This document shows positions 11,251-21,000 of a stretch of DNA of 64,000 nt, piece after piece. The stretch is from Hortaea werneckii. Taxonomy: Eukaryota > Ascomycota > Dothideomycetes > Mycosphaerellales > Teratosphaeriaceae. The stretch covers positions 61,019-125,018 of the forward strand of contig JBAOKB010000152.1 of the NCBI GenBank assembly GCA_037044905.1. The letters run 5' to 3'. The notes beneath the pieces are model-generated. The model had not been told where the DNA came from. It saw only the letters and a list, made by a program, of their open reading frames with translations, and made no database searches. The position numbers and the translations under genes were made by a program. How positions within the stretch are numbered: the stretch's first letter is position 1; each line of letters starts with the position of its first letter.

Positions 11251-11671
11251 CTTCTTATAGTACTCTAGCTATTAGGCTATAGTATTTACGGGATATAGCT
11301 AGCTATTCTAATCTACCGGCTACTCCGTAATATAGATGTCTAGGCTTTCTACTAGAGCCTAAACATTTAAGAAGGGAAGCTTGTCGTAACGTTTAATCTT
11401 AGTAACCCTAACGTTGTTGCTATTATATTAGTAGTCGTCCCTCTTATCTAAAAAGAGGCTAATTTTACGGGTTAAGAATAAGGCAACTAAATTCGTATAA
11501 AAGCCTAGTATATATAGTACGTTTTGTAGTATAAGAGCAATAGTCTTTTTAGAAGGACTTTTAAGATTTAGCTATATAGTTCCGAGAGCTATAGCTTTAA
11601 GTATTCCGTTACTAGCAATAATCTTAATTTCTAACGGTATAGACTTAACCTTAAATCTACTTCGGGTTAGG

Positions 11672-11720
11672 TTATTAATAACATAGGTGTTAGATCCCCT
11701 GTCTAGTATCTACATTTCCT
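11672..11720 (-). pseudogene. Copia protease active-site remnant
   Basis: The minus strand reads ILDRGSNTYVINN after a stop at a Trp position. Copia proteases have a W-x-L-D-S/x-G-A/S motif followed by a His/Val stretch, so this is the aspartic protease active-site strand with RIP changes. gag-like sequence precedes it up to about 12980. Confidence 0.75.
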
Positions 11721-13089
11721 TAGTATTTATAGTTGCCTTATAGCTTATAACTATCTTAGGGGCGATTCTAATGGCATTTACCTACTTAATAGGCTTAGAG
11801 CCGTAGGAATTTTAAAGCTTAGTAGTATTGTTGCTTTACTAATATGCCTCTCTATAGTAGTCTATTAGTATTTAGATTGCTACCGGGTCTCCGTATCTAG
11901 CGTTTCTTCTTATAAGGTATACCTTATACTTTAGCTAGTTCTTATAGTACTCGTATTTCTAACGCTAAGCTATAGTTATATTTGTAACACTTAGACAGCT
12001 TTAGTAGTTAGCTATAGGGTAGTTATAGATACTACTATAGATGTTAGACCTAGTAGTACCTATAAACTAGGCACAAGTAGACCCTCTTTTTTGCTTTAAG
12101 GCAGGATTTAAGGAATTTATCTAGTCTAATTCCGTCTAGCTAGCAAAGAGTACGTTAGTTTGTAGCTTCTTCGAGAGTCCTCTAGGTTTTCTATAGTAAA
12201 ACTGCCGTAAGTCTATAATAGCTTTATTAAGCCTAGCGGTATATACTATAATTAGACGGCCTTACGTAATGTTAATTTTGTCTTCTACTATGCGGTAGAA
12301 CTAGTACTAGATATCGCTAAGTGCTAAGTAGTTTACGGCTATTATCCGAGAATATAGACGTATCTAGCAATTAAGGTACTACTTAAAGTCCTTAGACTTT
12401 AGGCCCTTTATAAGCTCTTTAAGCATATTATTTAGTCTTAAAATTATAATCTCTCTACTAGGGCTTAGTAGTTATTAAATAATTTTAATTATGCCTAAGA
12501 GACTATCGGAAGCTTCGGTAATTTGCTACTAGTATATTAGAGGTGTAGTTCTACTAATATAGTCTATAAAAGCTCTACGATTACGGTTAAACTCTTTGTA
12601 TTCTTATAGCTAGAGCTTATATCGATTAATTGTAACTATATACATAAGTTTTTATTGTTTATATTACTTCTAGCTACTGTTACTTATATCTAGGGCTAGT
12701 AGTACCGGCTCTAGTAGTAGAGTTAGTTATGTTAGCTCTCTTACTAAAGAGCCTTATAGTTTTAGATTAATATCTATACTTTCCTTACTCTAAGGGATAA
12801 GCACTAGTAGTTCTTTAAAGTTACTACTAATATACTACTAGATATTAAGGCTCTTAGCCTTAATTTAGGTCTAGACGGCCTAATTATAATATCTTGTATA
12901 ATTACTTAAGAACACTTCCTTTAACTACTAGAAGGCTACTTAAGTAGGCGGTTAATAGCGGGTTAATACTATATTTATAAGATTTTAACTAGGATTTTAA
13001 TACTCTCTAGCTATATTTCTTAATTCTGCCTAGACTATTAATCTAACAATAGTAGTAGTAGTTTATTAATGCGAATCTAGGCTTATAAC

Positions 13090-13255
13090 TAATAGTCCCT
13101 ATAGATACGAGGTAGATAGAATAGGAAAAGCATATTATTTTCTGCTGTATACAGCAGCTTAGTTAATATATAGCTGTAATTAACCCCTTACTTAATATCC
13201 TCGGCTATTAGCCCCAAAAACCTCGGCAGTATCCACCTAAAACTGATGATCCACA
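13090..13255 (-). repeat. Copia LTR, right (5' LTR in element orientation)
   Basis: 166 bp, partner of 6894-7059. It begins TAATAGTCCC (RIP form of TGATGGTCCC) and ends GATCCACA on the plus strand. Its right part keeps more CpA sites (ATCCACC, GATGATCC) than the left copy, so RIP was weaker toward the element edge. Confidence 0.93.
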
Positions 13256-13260
13256 TCCGA
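13256..13260. repeat. Target-site duplication TCCGA, right copy
   Basis: Exact match to 6889-6893, directly abutting the right LTR. Confidence 0.85.
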
Positions 13261-13930
13261 CGATGAGGATGCGACGGCTCGACCCGTAACACCCTCCATG
13301 ACATGTTGACACCGCCTACTTGCTGGTATTATTATAGGACCACCCATCTCCCGCTCAGACGCAGCCTGCTTAATACCCAGACTGTGAGCCGAGGGTTGGC
13401 GTGAACGACTTCACAAATGGGCTGTCTGACTTCTTGGCTGATCTCCAACACCGGCTCATGAATGTTGACCCAAGCCTAAACACGGCGTAGTCGGTGGTAT
13501 CGACCGTTTCCATCACTGAACTCTGACCAATCTGAAACAGCGTCCGCCACTTCCTCACTGAGCCATTACCTCGGACACGCCACAGCATCTCCAGTATAGA
13601 CGGTACCACGGGCCCTATTCGACCATGGGACGTCATAAGAACCTTATGGCGGCAGACGACGCACTGGGAGCCGGCGTCTCAGTTTCATATGCTGTCTACC
13701 TACCTACAACCCAGCCACAGGACTGAGATGATAATCCCGCACGCAATCTCCCCATCTCACGCATATCGATATCCTCCATGGTATGCACTCCGACCCAATC
13801 CCGACGGCGAGTTGCCTCGCCCGTACCGCCTCGCAAAATCACCAGTCCCATATCGATCACTCATCCGGGCTCGCCAACCACCATAAGCTGCATATACATC
13901 AGTCAGGTTGCAACCCGAGTCTACCTTGAC
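13261..13930. other. Intergenic, no firm gene
   Basis: Composition returns to normal immediately after the element. A minus-strand frame with a real ATG covers 13370-13636 (88 codons), but no motif, intron or codon bias supports it. The rest is likely the 3' flank of the next gene. Confidence 0.4.
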
Positions 13931-14167
13931 CTACTCACTATCAGAGAGGCCAGAGCGACCACCGTAGCTGAAGATGCCATTGCCCGCGCCTCGCGCTCTA
14001 TATCCGCCATGATCGCAGTATCGATTCGAGCCAGCAGAATCTGTTAGACTGGCATTCATGGATGTGCACGCGAAAGGAGAGATGCCTTTACCTGATCCAG
14101 ACGGCCAGCCGTAAGTGTTACTGTACAGGCCGGTGAGAGCGGGGCTGAAGCCGTTGCGGCCGTACAT
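13931..14167 (-). CDS. Small Gly/Tyr-rich protein, paralogue 1, two exons
   Basis: Exons 14167-14092 and 14040-13931 flank a 51-nt intron (GTAAAGG...CTAACAG) in phase 1, giving 61 residues. The sequence begins MYGRNGFSPALTGLYSNTYG and is rich in Gly, Ser and Tyr, with single Cys and His residues. I chose the ATG at 14167 because the in-frame extension to 14287 is an A-rich leader without protein-like composition. There is no signal peptide or helix. The segment FSPALTGLY matches CSPALQGMY in the neighbouring gene at 14572, so the two look like diverged tandem duplicates. Function unknown; low-complexity Gly/Tyr-rich fungal proteins are often structural or phase-separating, which is only a suggestion. 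Confidence 0.6.
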   Translation of the reverse strand: MYGRNGFSPALTGLYSNTYGWPSGSGKGISPFACTSMNASLTDSAGSNRYCDHGGYRARGAGNGIFSYGGRSGLSDSE

Positions 14168-14571
14168 GTTCGATCTGTCTCTTGTTTTTTCTTTGTTACT
14201 TTCTACTTTCTTTTCTCCTTGTATCGCTCTTCTTCTCTTCTTTCTCCGGTCAAGATTTCGAGAGAGATATGCCTCATCCAGCAGCATTTTGAGAAGCGTG
14301 CTCGGCCTTCTGATTTGAGGCGGTTGCTCAGCAAGCAGTCACCAGATTCCATGATCGATCATAGTGAACAGAGCAATGAGCAGCGCGGCACTGCGAGGCC
14401 TCATGGCAAGCCAAGCAAGCGACCACGACAAACAACCGTCATACAAACCCGTGGTCAACAGTCATCACCCAATACTGCTCTTACAAATCTACCCTATCAG
14501 GTCCTACATAACGAATACCCAGCAAGCAAACCCCCCTCCACCATGCCATCCCATCCTCCCCGGAAGCATCT
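14168..14571. other. Spacer between the two small Gly/Tyr-rich genes
   Basis: Holds the promoter and leader of the gene starting at 14167 and the 3' end of the upstream paralogue. The first 60 bases upstream of the start are pyrimidine-rich on the plus strand (A/G-rich in the transcript). No separate gene seen. Confidence 0.4.
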
Positions 14572-14952
14572 CTATCGATACAGATATTGCATCGACCAAT
14601 CCCACTGGCCCGACGAATTCGGATATCCTCCTCCTGCCCCCAAGTCCCCACCATAATAAATCCGATTCCGCAGACTCCGCCCACCGTCTATGCCATAACC
14701 TCCCGCCCCGCCATACAGCGACTGGTCACCTCTCGCGAAAAAGTCGCCGAAGCGTCGCCCGAGACCGCCTGGGAATTCGTTAGGTAAGATATAGCGAGGG
14801 ATTGGATTTGCCGGGGGAAGGGGGGGAATGTTGGGAATGTTACCGAAGACGTTGCTGCTCCCGCTGTGATAGGGGTTTGGTGCGTACATGCCCTGCAGGG
14901 CTGGACTGCACCAGCTGGGTGCGTGGCGGCGTCTGTGTCCGTATCCGGACAT
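14572..14952 (-). CDS. Small Gly/Tyr-rich protein, paralogue 2
   Basis: A 126-residue single-exon protein from a true ATG. It begins MSGYGHRRRHAPSWCSPALQ, continues with a Pro/Asn-rich section (NIPNIPPLPPANPIP), then FPGGLGRRFGDFFARGDQSLYGG and a Gly/Tyr-rich end YGGDLGAGGGYPNSSG. It shares S-P-A-L-x-G-x-Y with the gene at 13931 and has the same orientation, so an old tandem duplication is likely. No signal peptide or transmembrane helix is visible. The composition strongly suggests a disordered protein. No family recognised; coding status rests on length, composition and the paralogue. Confidence 0.6.
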   Translation of the reverse strand: MSGYGHRRRHAPSWCSPALQGMYAPNPYHSGSSNVFGNIPNIPPLPPANPIPRYILPNEFPGGLGRRFGDFFARGDQSLYGGAGGYGIDGGRSLRNRIYYGGDLGAGGGYPNSSGQWDWSMQYLYR

Positions 14953-15626
14953 TCGATCAGGCGTTGCTGGGTGGAGAGGAAAGATTGGGGTGGATTCAAC
15001 TTGGGCTTGTCCCTCGGGAGGACCTGGATAATGGTTCGGTTGTTGGAGATGTAGACGTGTTGTGTAAGGGAGTGTAAGGGAGCGAGGATCGTAAGGTATT
15101 CGCTATTTCGATGGGGGGTTAAGGCATGATGGGCTCTGCAGTGGTTGCAGTGCATACACGATGCTGGTTTCATAGTGACGATCAATGGTTCGCTGAGGTT
15201 CTCAGTGAACAGTTTCTCTAGCCAGGGCGGTGACTTGGGGTCCAGACATCCGCGAATCTGGTTGTGGCCGTTGTTGTAGACGGGTAAGAAGTTGCTACTA
15301 GGAAACGAGTGAAGGAGGGTATAGTATTGCACGGATGACATACGGAAGGGACCATCTCAGCTTCGAAGAGAATCAACATTCTACGCAGGCTGGGCATCCT
15401 ATCTTCAATGCCATCATACCAAGATCCCTCGTTTCCTCGAAGGCGTGGAGGCTTGGAGGACGATTTGCCTTCGTCATTGGGCTGATAGTCTTCTTCCTAG
15501 AGGCTCAGCATTACAATCGAGTACCGCCGAAAGCGCAGATGATGGAGACCGTAGAATCACGCCGTTTCCAAGTCCTGCAAACCCAAAACAGCAACATACA
15601 TATTGCAATTTGCCTGACTGCCTAGT
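14953..15626. other. Intergenic upstream of the 5S rRNA gene
   Basis: Promoter side of the minus-strand gene at 14572 and 5' flank of the 5S gene. A long minus-strand frame (14688-15341) overlaps paralogue 2 in another frame and looks like a shadow. Nothing else is supportable. Confidence 0.4.
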
Positions 15627-15745
15627 ACGTTCGACCATAGGTTGCAGAACACAGAGGATCCCGTCCGCTCTCCTGTACTTAAGCTGCAAACCGGCCGATT
15701 AGTATTAACGTCGGTGACGAGTTGAGAATCCCGGCTGTTGAACGT
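15627..15745 (+). rRNA. 5S ribosomal RNA gene, copy 1 (possibly pseudogene)
   Basis: 119 nt, the usual fungal 5S length. It contains the conserved blocks CCCGTCCGCTCTCC and GTACTTAAGC in the right order, and the ends pair as helix I (ACGTTC at the 5' end with GAACGT at the 3' end). A T-rich stretch (ATTTTTTTG at 15746-15754) follows, as a Pol III terminator. The internal promoter region reads GTCGGTGACGAG where fungal 5S genes usually have a GGGTGACC block, so this copy departs from consensus at the C box and may be weak or dead. Pezizomycotina carry 5S genes singly scattered, so one here is normal. A second copy is on the minus strand at 25784-25902. Confidence 0.85.
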
Positions 15746-15754
15746 ATTTTTTTG
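15746..15754 (+). terminator. Pol III T-run terminator of 5S copy 1
   Basis: Seven consecutive T bases directly after the 5S 3' end, followed by further T-rich DNA to about 15780. Confidence 0.7.
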
Positions 15755-15829
15755 ATTTTCTTTTTTGTGTTTTTGTTCTTCATTCAAGTTTGCTTCACTT
15801 CGGCTCGCAGCGGCCCGCGCCAGAGACGC

Positions 15830-16482
15830 TGGCTGCAGGACTTCCACGCTCTCTCTTTCTCCCTCTCTTTCTCTCTCTCTCCCGCTCTCTGGTTCTGTGG
15901 TAGAACAACTCGGTTTTGTAAGGATCTCTAAACTCGCCACCTCATGCCATTATCCAGGATCTTATATTGTGAAAAGACTGGACTTGTAGAGATAATCCAA
16001 GCGCCCCTCTACGTAACCTTGCCTGAGGACTAGCCCGTCTACCTGCTAAGGCAGGGTTCGCTCTACTTTAACAGTTTTGACGCAAGCGATATTTGTCTAT
16101 ATACGACCCGGTTACTACTATAGTACCTAGTAATACCGTAGTAGCTAATAAGAGGGACTGTTTAGCACACGTACAGTTAGCTCTTAAGTGTATCTACTTA
16201 TAGAATCCCGAGTAGTACAATAAGTTTAGAACTTGTAATACGTAATGCTACTAATAGCGCACGTGTACATATAGGGCTAACTAGACAGCTAAATCTGTCC
16301 AATAATAATCCTTGGTTAGAAGTGATGGTCGCACGCAATGCTTATAGTTATTGTATAGCTCTAGCCCGAGTATAATTACCTTCTTAATAGGTCTAAAGGG
16401 GGTTCTATCGACGTTTCTAATATACGAGAACCTCGTCCGCTAGCATTCGAAGTTCGTAGAAGCAATCTTACGCAACGACTAA
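15830..16482 (+). repeat. RIP-mutated duplicate of the BTB-gene 5' region
   Basis: This stretch aligns, with small gaps, to 22769-23465, the promoter and first coding part of the BTB gene. Shared blocks include GCTGCAGGACTTCCA at the start, ACCTGCT-AGGCAGG, GACGCAAGC, GAGAACCTC-TCCGC and ACGCAACGACT at the end. Differences are dominated by C-to-T and G-to-A changes, and from about 16010 the DNA turns TA-rich with many TAG/TAA triplets, as in the Copia element. The coding part is stop-filled. The first 160 bp are less mutated but contain a CT-repeat expansion (15849-15892). The match ends at 16482, where unrelated sequence begins. It is a relic duplicate in the same orientation as its source. 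Confidence 0.85.
15849..15892 (+). repeat. CT-rich low-complexity tract
   Basis: A run of CTCTCT and TTTCTC units inside the duplicated BTB upstream region; the intact copy at about 22785 has only a short CTCTCTGG, so the tract expanded in this copy. Confidence 0.7.
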
Positions 16483-16505
16483 ATGTGTATTTGAGTCAGG
16501 CCGTC

Positions 16506-16790
16506 TTAGGGTTCGCCGTCATCTTGTGTTCCAAAGATTTTGCCAGGGATGATATGCGGTCGGCGCAGCTGTGGCATAGCCGCAGGCAGTTCTGAATGAT
16601 CGCTCCCCGAGGGTTGATGGGCATGCTTGCAGTGGAATCTGTCATCTGCCTTGGGATTGTGCTCAAAAGAACTTAATTTTTCTGTGATTCCGTGGACGGC
16701 CTCTGGAGCCTCCTTCACGTTCTTGCAGAAGGTCTTAGGCTTCTGCACTGAGTCCGTCAGCCATCCTTTTTGACCATAACGATAGGAGTG
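16506..16790 (-). pseudogene. Relic of an N-terminal domain of fungal NLR/ankyrin-type protein (tentative)
   Basis: On the minus strand an ATG context reads MADGLSA, then a frame break, then QKPKTFCKNVKEAPEAVHG in another frame. Many fungal NLR-like and ankyrin proteins begin with a MADGLS-type helix and have a K-x-A-P-x-x-V segment some 30 residues later. Here the two are almost adjacent and out of frame, which suggests a deletion. The second frame stays open to 16506. It abuts the end of the RIP-marked duplicate. The family call rests on two short similarities, so it is tentative. Confidence 0.35.
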
Positions 16791-17547
16791 AATGGCGGAA
16801 AAGCGCCAGATTGATAGGGCTTTGAGGAATAAGCAAGAGGTGACTACAAGAGATGAGAGCTACAACATGCTCAGCCTCACAGCACCCCAGCAGTGCCGCA
16901 GGTAGCAGTCAGAGTACTAGCCCCTTTATATTGGCACTTACCTGTAGAGCCTCATACAGGCGCTGCACGATACTAGTCCTCACCAACTCGTAAATATGGC
17001 GATTACCTTCAAGCGCCGTAGAGTGGACTGAGATGCTCGGAGGAGACCCACAGAAAGTGTGGCTAACATTACCAGCGAACTTCTACCTGAGAAGACAGAT
17101 CTCGAGAATTCAATACTGTAGCCATAAATGTAGCGCTCGAATATAGTCCGGGTCCCCTGCCGATCGATAGCGGAGTTCATGTAATTTTTCTTGCTACAGA
17201 CGGACTGCCAACTCGAGGCCGTATAACAGACCTACGATCCGCGACAGATAGCTGCTCTCGTCTACAGCGAAAGGAAGTGGATTTGTCGCCTTGATCTTGT
17301 CTTTCTTCAGATCGTGAAGCCAATTGTGAGAGTGCGCTGAACTTATAGACAGCTCCAGTACTGGGTTCAGATAAAACTCGAGGCAGCAAAGGCGTCGAGA
17401 TAATGCTGAAAGGCTGAGCGCTACGCTTCGCTGCGCTCTGCTGCGATGTAGGCTGTCCCTGCGTGAACTTCGAGATAATCCGTCGTGGGCACGCCGTCCA
17501 TGCTAAGCAGGACCTACAAGTCCAGTAAAGCGCTCGTGAGGACAAGG
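16791..17547. other. No supported gene
   Basis: A minus-strand frame at 17177-17575 lacks motifs and has a low-quality composition. The interval lies between a broken relic and a coiled-coil ORF; nothing more can be supported. Confidence 0.4.
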
Positions 17548-17925
17548 TCAGACATAACTCAGTAGGATGTGACAATGGACTTTGGTGTTAGGTATTTTGT
17601 CCCGCGCCGCCTGTTGCGCCGCCTGCTGTTTCCTCTCGGCCTGAAGTCGCCTCCCCTTGTCCTGCGCTGTCTGCTGCTCTCTCTCGAGTTTGAGCTGTTT
17701 GGCTGTCTTCTTGTCCCGCGCCACCTGCTGCGCTCCTAGCTGCTCTATCCCGAGCTTGAGCTGTCTGGTTACCTTCTCCTGCGCAGTGTCTTTCTTACTG
17801 TCTTTACCTACTGTTGTCAGGAAAGTCGATGCCTTATATACCGTCTGTGTTAAGTTCTCCAGCTCCTTTACTTTCTCAAACCGCCGTGCACGAGTACGCT
17901 GTACTACTCTCTTGACTATGTCCAT
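17548..17925 (-). CDS. Coiled-coil, Gln/Lys-rich hypothetical protein
   Basis: From an ATG at 17925 a 125-residue frame begins MDIVKRVVQRTRARRFEKVK. Residues from about 45 form repeated amphipathic units of the form RQLKLGIEQ and KQLKLEREQQ with A-R-D-K joints, that is an imperfect heptad-like repeat rich in Gln, Lys and Arg. It ends KVHCHILLSYV. It lies just beyond the C-terminus of the 1.4-kb-residue-class membrane protein gene at 18053, on the same strand. No family recognised. It could be a genuine short coiled-coil protein, an exon of a broken gene, or a chance frame in repetitive DNA. Confidence 0.4.
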   Translation of the reverse strand: MDIVKRVVQRTRARRFEKVKELENLTQTVYKASTFLTTVGKDSKKDTAQEKVTRQLKLGIEQLGAQQVARDKKTAKQLKLEREQQTAQDKGRRLQAERKQQAAQQAARDKIPNTKVHCHILLSYV

Positions 17926-18052
17926 GGTGTACCATACCGAATGTTGTGTGAGCAACGGACGTCGCAGACTCGCAGGACGCGGGCCGCATGCGCTCGAGTG
18001 CGGTTGGCGTTTGGTACAACCGCTCTCCCATTCACGACGTGCCAAGTTGAAT

Positions 18053-21000
18053 TCAAGCGTCATTCCGCCTTGTGAGTCTCCTTCGTACAGTCCACAATTT
18101 CGTTTCGCGGAAGCCCAATTGCTCCGGGACGCCAACATCAATGCCAAACCTCTGATGCTTCGATGTCTCTTCTTCCTGAGAGGTAGTTCTACCGCTCAGG
18201 CTCTCTTCTCCGATCTCGCCTTCGCCATTGCTCTCGCGCACGCTAGTTGTCGTGTTGTCGTGGCCTCTTCCGAACTGCTGCCACCACCCCAGACTGAACA
18301 GCCAGCCATCAAACAGCTTCTCGATCTCCTTGCGCGGCATCCAGATGGCATCGCGGGGTATGATGCCCTTCTGCTCATCGCAGAGATCCGACCCGGCGAG
18401 CAAAGCCATGCGACTAGCGATCGAAGTCGGCTTCCGCGGTAGCGTGCCCCTCAGATCCGACGAGAGGAATGTGCAAGCTCCTAGCAAAGTCATGACGCCC
18501 AGAAGAGTCTGCATGGTGACTTTGGAGGCCCAGTTGAGCTGCAGTCTGGATGTGAAGCCGTATGCCGTTCCCTCAAGGAAGCCTTCATCGCCGGCTTGGC
18601 TGGCTCTTGCTTCCGGAGCGATGTCTTGACGGAACTTCATGTCCATCACGAAAAGCATATACTTGGAGTAGAGGTTGCTCACGGCGCGAATCAAGGTTTC
18701 TTGGTTGGCTTTTCCCGCCAAGTTTTCAAGAGCAGTACCATTCAGACCGAACACCAGATGATGCATGAAATGATTCAGATGCACTGGCTGCGTGAAGTTG
18801 TGCGGGAACAGGGTGAGGGTACCGTTGCCAGTGTCTTTTTCTTGCAAGTACGCTTGCACGCGGTACGGGAAAGTGTCGATGCCTTGGGTGCCGTTGGTGA
18901 GGTTGCGTTTGGAGCTCTCCAACACAAGCGGTACTTTTTCTGTGCTGATGCTTGCTCTCTTCGTGTTGAGGCGAGTGTACGTCACGTTAACTTGAACTTG
19001 CTGTACCATCTGTGAGCAAAGGAGTACCGAAGCGTCGTCCTCTTGAATCTGGTACAGCGATGTTCTAGCGAGGATAACGCCGATTGATGGGCATCCTGCG
19101 GGGTTATCTTTCCACAGGTTGCAATAGAGAGAGTCCCACTCGCCAAAGTCTGAGCCTTCACAGACGTTGGCGCTAGTGCCCCGCTGAGGCGCTCTCATCT
19201 TGTACGGTCCTAGATGAAGGTCGTAAAAATCCCCGAAGTATCCTGGCGGATTGTGAGATTGCTTTTCGGTCCAATAGACCGGCGACGACCAAGGATACGA
19301 TTGTGCGATCCACACGGAAGAGGAGAAATTATAGTGATGGCGCGAGCCATTCGGTCCTCCATACTGGCAACCAGGAGCAAGTGGCGGGGTTGCTCGCACT
19401 GCGAATTCACCACTCTGGAGACCATTAGAGAGTTTGTCGAATCCGAAGGATATGTGCTCGTTTGGTATCACATCACAGCTTAGAACTGGACGGAGGCCGT
19501 CCACCGTAAAGGTATGATTGGTGAGCTCATGCGACGATTGCCTGATTTCAATGTCGGGCAGAACGATACCATTCCAGACACTGGCCGGCAAGCTTCTGGC
19601 ACCGTGTTGAAACTGATCAAAGGCGGGTCCCGCGCCACCATCCCCAGTGGTTGAGCTATTACTCCAACTGATATCCCAGCTGCTGGATAGTGAAGCGTTC
19701 ACAGCTTGCTGGAAGGATACCGTTCGGTCAACAACCCAGAGTCCCGAAGACACGATGGTCAATATGCTTCCAAGCATGCCAGCAATGTTACAGCAGAAGG
19801 AGCTTGCGTGTCGCCTTCGTAATGAAGAAAGCAATGCTACGGGCGGAAGCAATCCAAGTAACTCACAATCAAGCCCTTTTTTGACAGAGATTGCTCCTGT
19901 CCGTAAGCTGCTATAAGGAGCAAGCGAAGCCGTAGTGAAGTCCACACTGTTGAAGAGGGTGGCAATAAGCAGCGCAACCGATGCTGAAATGTAGCGGGAG
20001 AGATATGTGGCAGTATCTTCCGAGCCCGAAACGTCCATCAGACCGCTCTTTGCCTCAGAGACGACGTACAAAATCTCTAGCGCAATGATTACCGTCACCG
20101 GCAGCGCCAATGTGGAGATGATCATTGGATACTTCGCGGATAAAGGTATCCAAGCGCCGGTCTTGATCTTAATTTCACGCTTCTTGTGCTTCCGCAGAGC
20201 TCCTTGCCCGATGGTCTCAATCCGGAAGACGGGATCCCCTCCTATGGTAAACATCGTGCCGTGCAGCATATCACCAAGTGCACTGGTACGCATGCTTCCA
20301 GCATTCTTGAGAAGGTTACGAAGGCTCATGCTTGATATCAGGACCATGACGTCCGTGGTCAATACTCCAGGATCCTGCGGAATGATATCGCGGGTTCTTG
20401 TGACGACAACAAGGATCGTCAGTACAAGTAGTAGAGCAGACCCTCCGACCATGGCCCAAAGTGAAGCAGGTCCCACCGAGAGCCGGTCTACGATGAGGTA
20501 TGCACTTCCGGTTGCCTTGATGCTAGCAGGCCTCAAATACAGCTCACGCACCAAATGGGCCCCGAGACCGTTCCATACTTGCTCAACTGAAGACTGCATT
20601 GTCTCGCCTGAAAGCAAGCGCTGTATCGTCTGCTTCCCGTCTAGCGTATATAAAAGTATGTTCCAGACTGATTTCATCGACCAAGAGCTAGTGAAGACTT
20701 CGGTATTGGCAAGAGAAGAGAATATCATAACTCCGAGGTAATCACCAGTGAGTGTGTCCAATTCCGATTTTGGGTGTCGAGGTGTGATGGTCATCTGGTC
20801 TTGTGATGGTCCGTCCAGGACGGTGGCAACTTGCATAGTATAGTGAGTCTTGCAGATGACTGCGGCTGCCTTTCGCGGTGTGAACTCGTGCGGCAACTCC
20901 CCATCGCTTTTGGTGGAGAAGAACTGGTCGATATTGAGATGACTCATGTCGCTCATGAGCAATCCAGTGCGGTAATCGCCAAGGGTGTGTGCACCCGAGC

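Larger units (their letters stand above)
6894..13255 (-). mobile_element. RIP-degraded full-length Ty1/Copia LTR retrotransposon
   Basis: A 6362-bp element bounded by two 166-bp LTRs and a TCCGA duplication. Orientation is minus: a purine tract (complement of TACCCCCTTAG at 7060-7070) adjoins the left LTR, as a polypurine tract should. On the minus strand the order is gag-like, protease (about 11.7 kb), integrase (about 11.2-10.3 kb), reverse transcriptase (about 9.9-9.0 kb), RNase H (about 8.8-8.3 kb), which is the Copia rather than the Gypsy order. Every domain is riddled with TAG/TAA stops, and CpA/TpG dinucleotides are almost gone while TpA is extreme; this is the RIP signature. CpG sites survive, so the mutation acted on CpA. 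It cannot encode active protein. An additional frame lies between RNase H and the left LTR and is listed separately. Confidence 0.95.

Noticed and set aside
14688..15341. Minus-strand 217-codon frame
   Set aside because: Overlaps the Gly/Tyr-rich gene in another frame and has no motif; likely its 5' leader plus a shadow.
15627..15745. Initial idea that the 15.6-kb and 25.8-kb similarity was a transposon
   Set aside because: Length (119 nt), helix I pairing, conserved 5S blocks and T-run terminators identify both copies as 5S rRNA genes.
17657..18442. Plus-strand 261-codon frame
   Set aside because: Antisense shadow of the coiled-coil frame and the DUF3433 gene.
20007..20741. Plus-strand 244-codon frame
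   Set aside because: Antisense shadow inside the DUF3433 gene.
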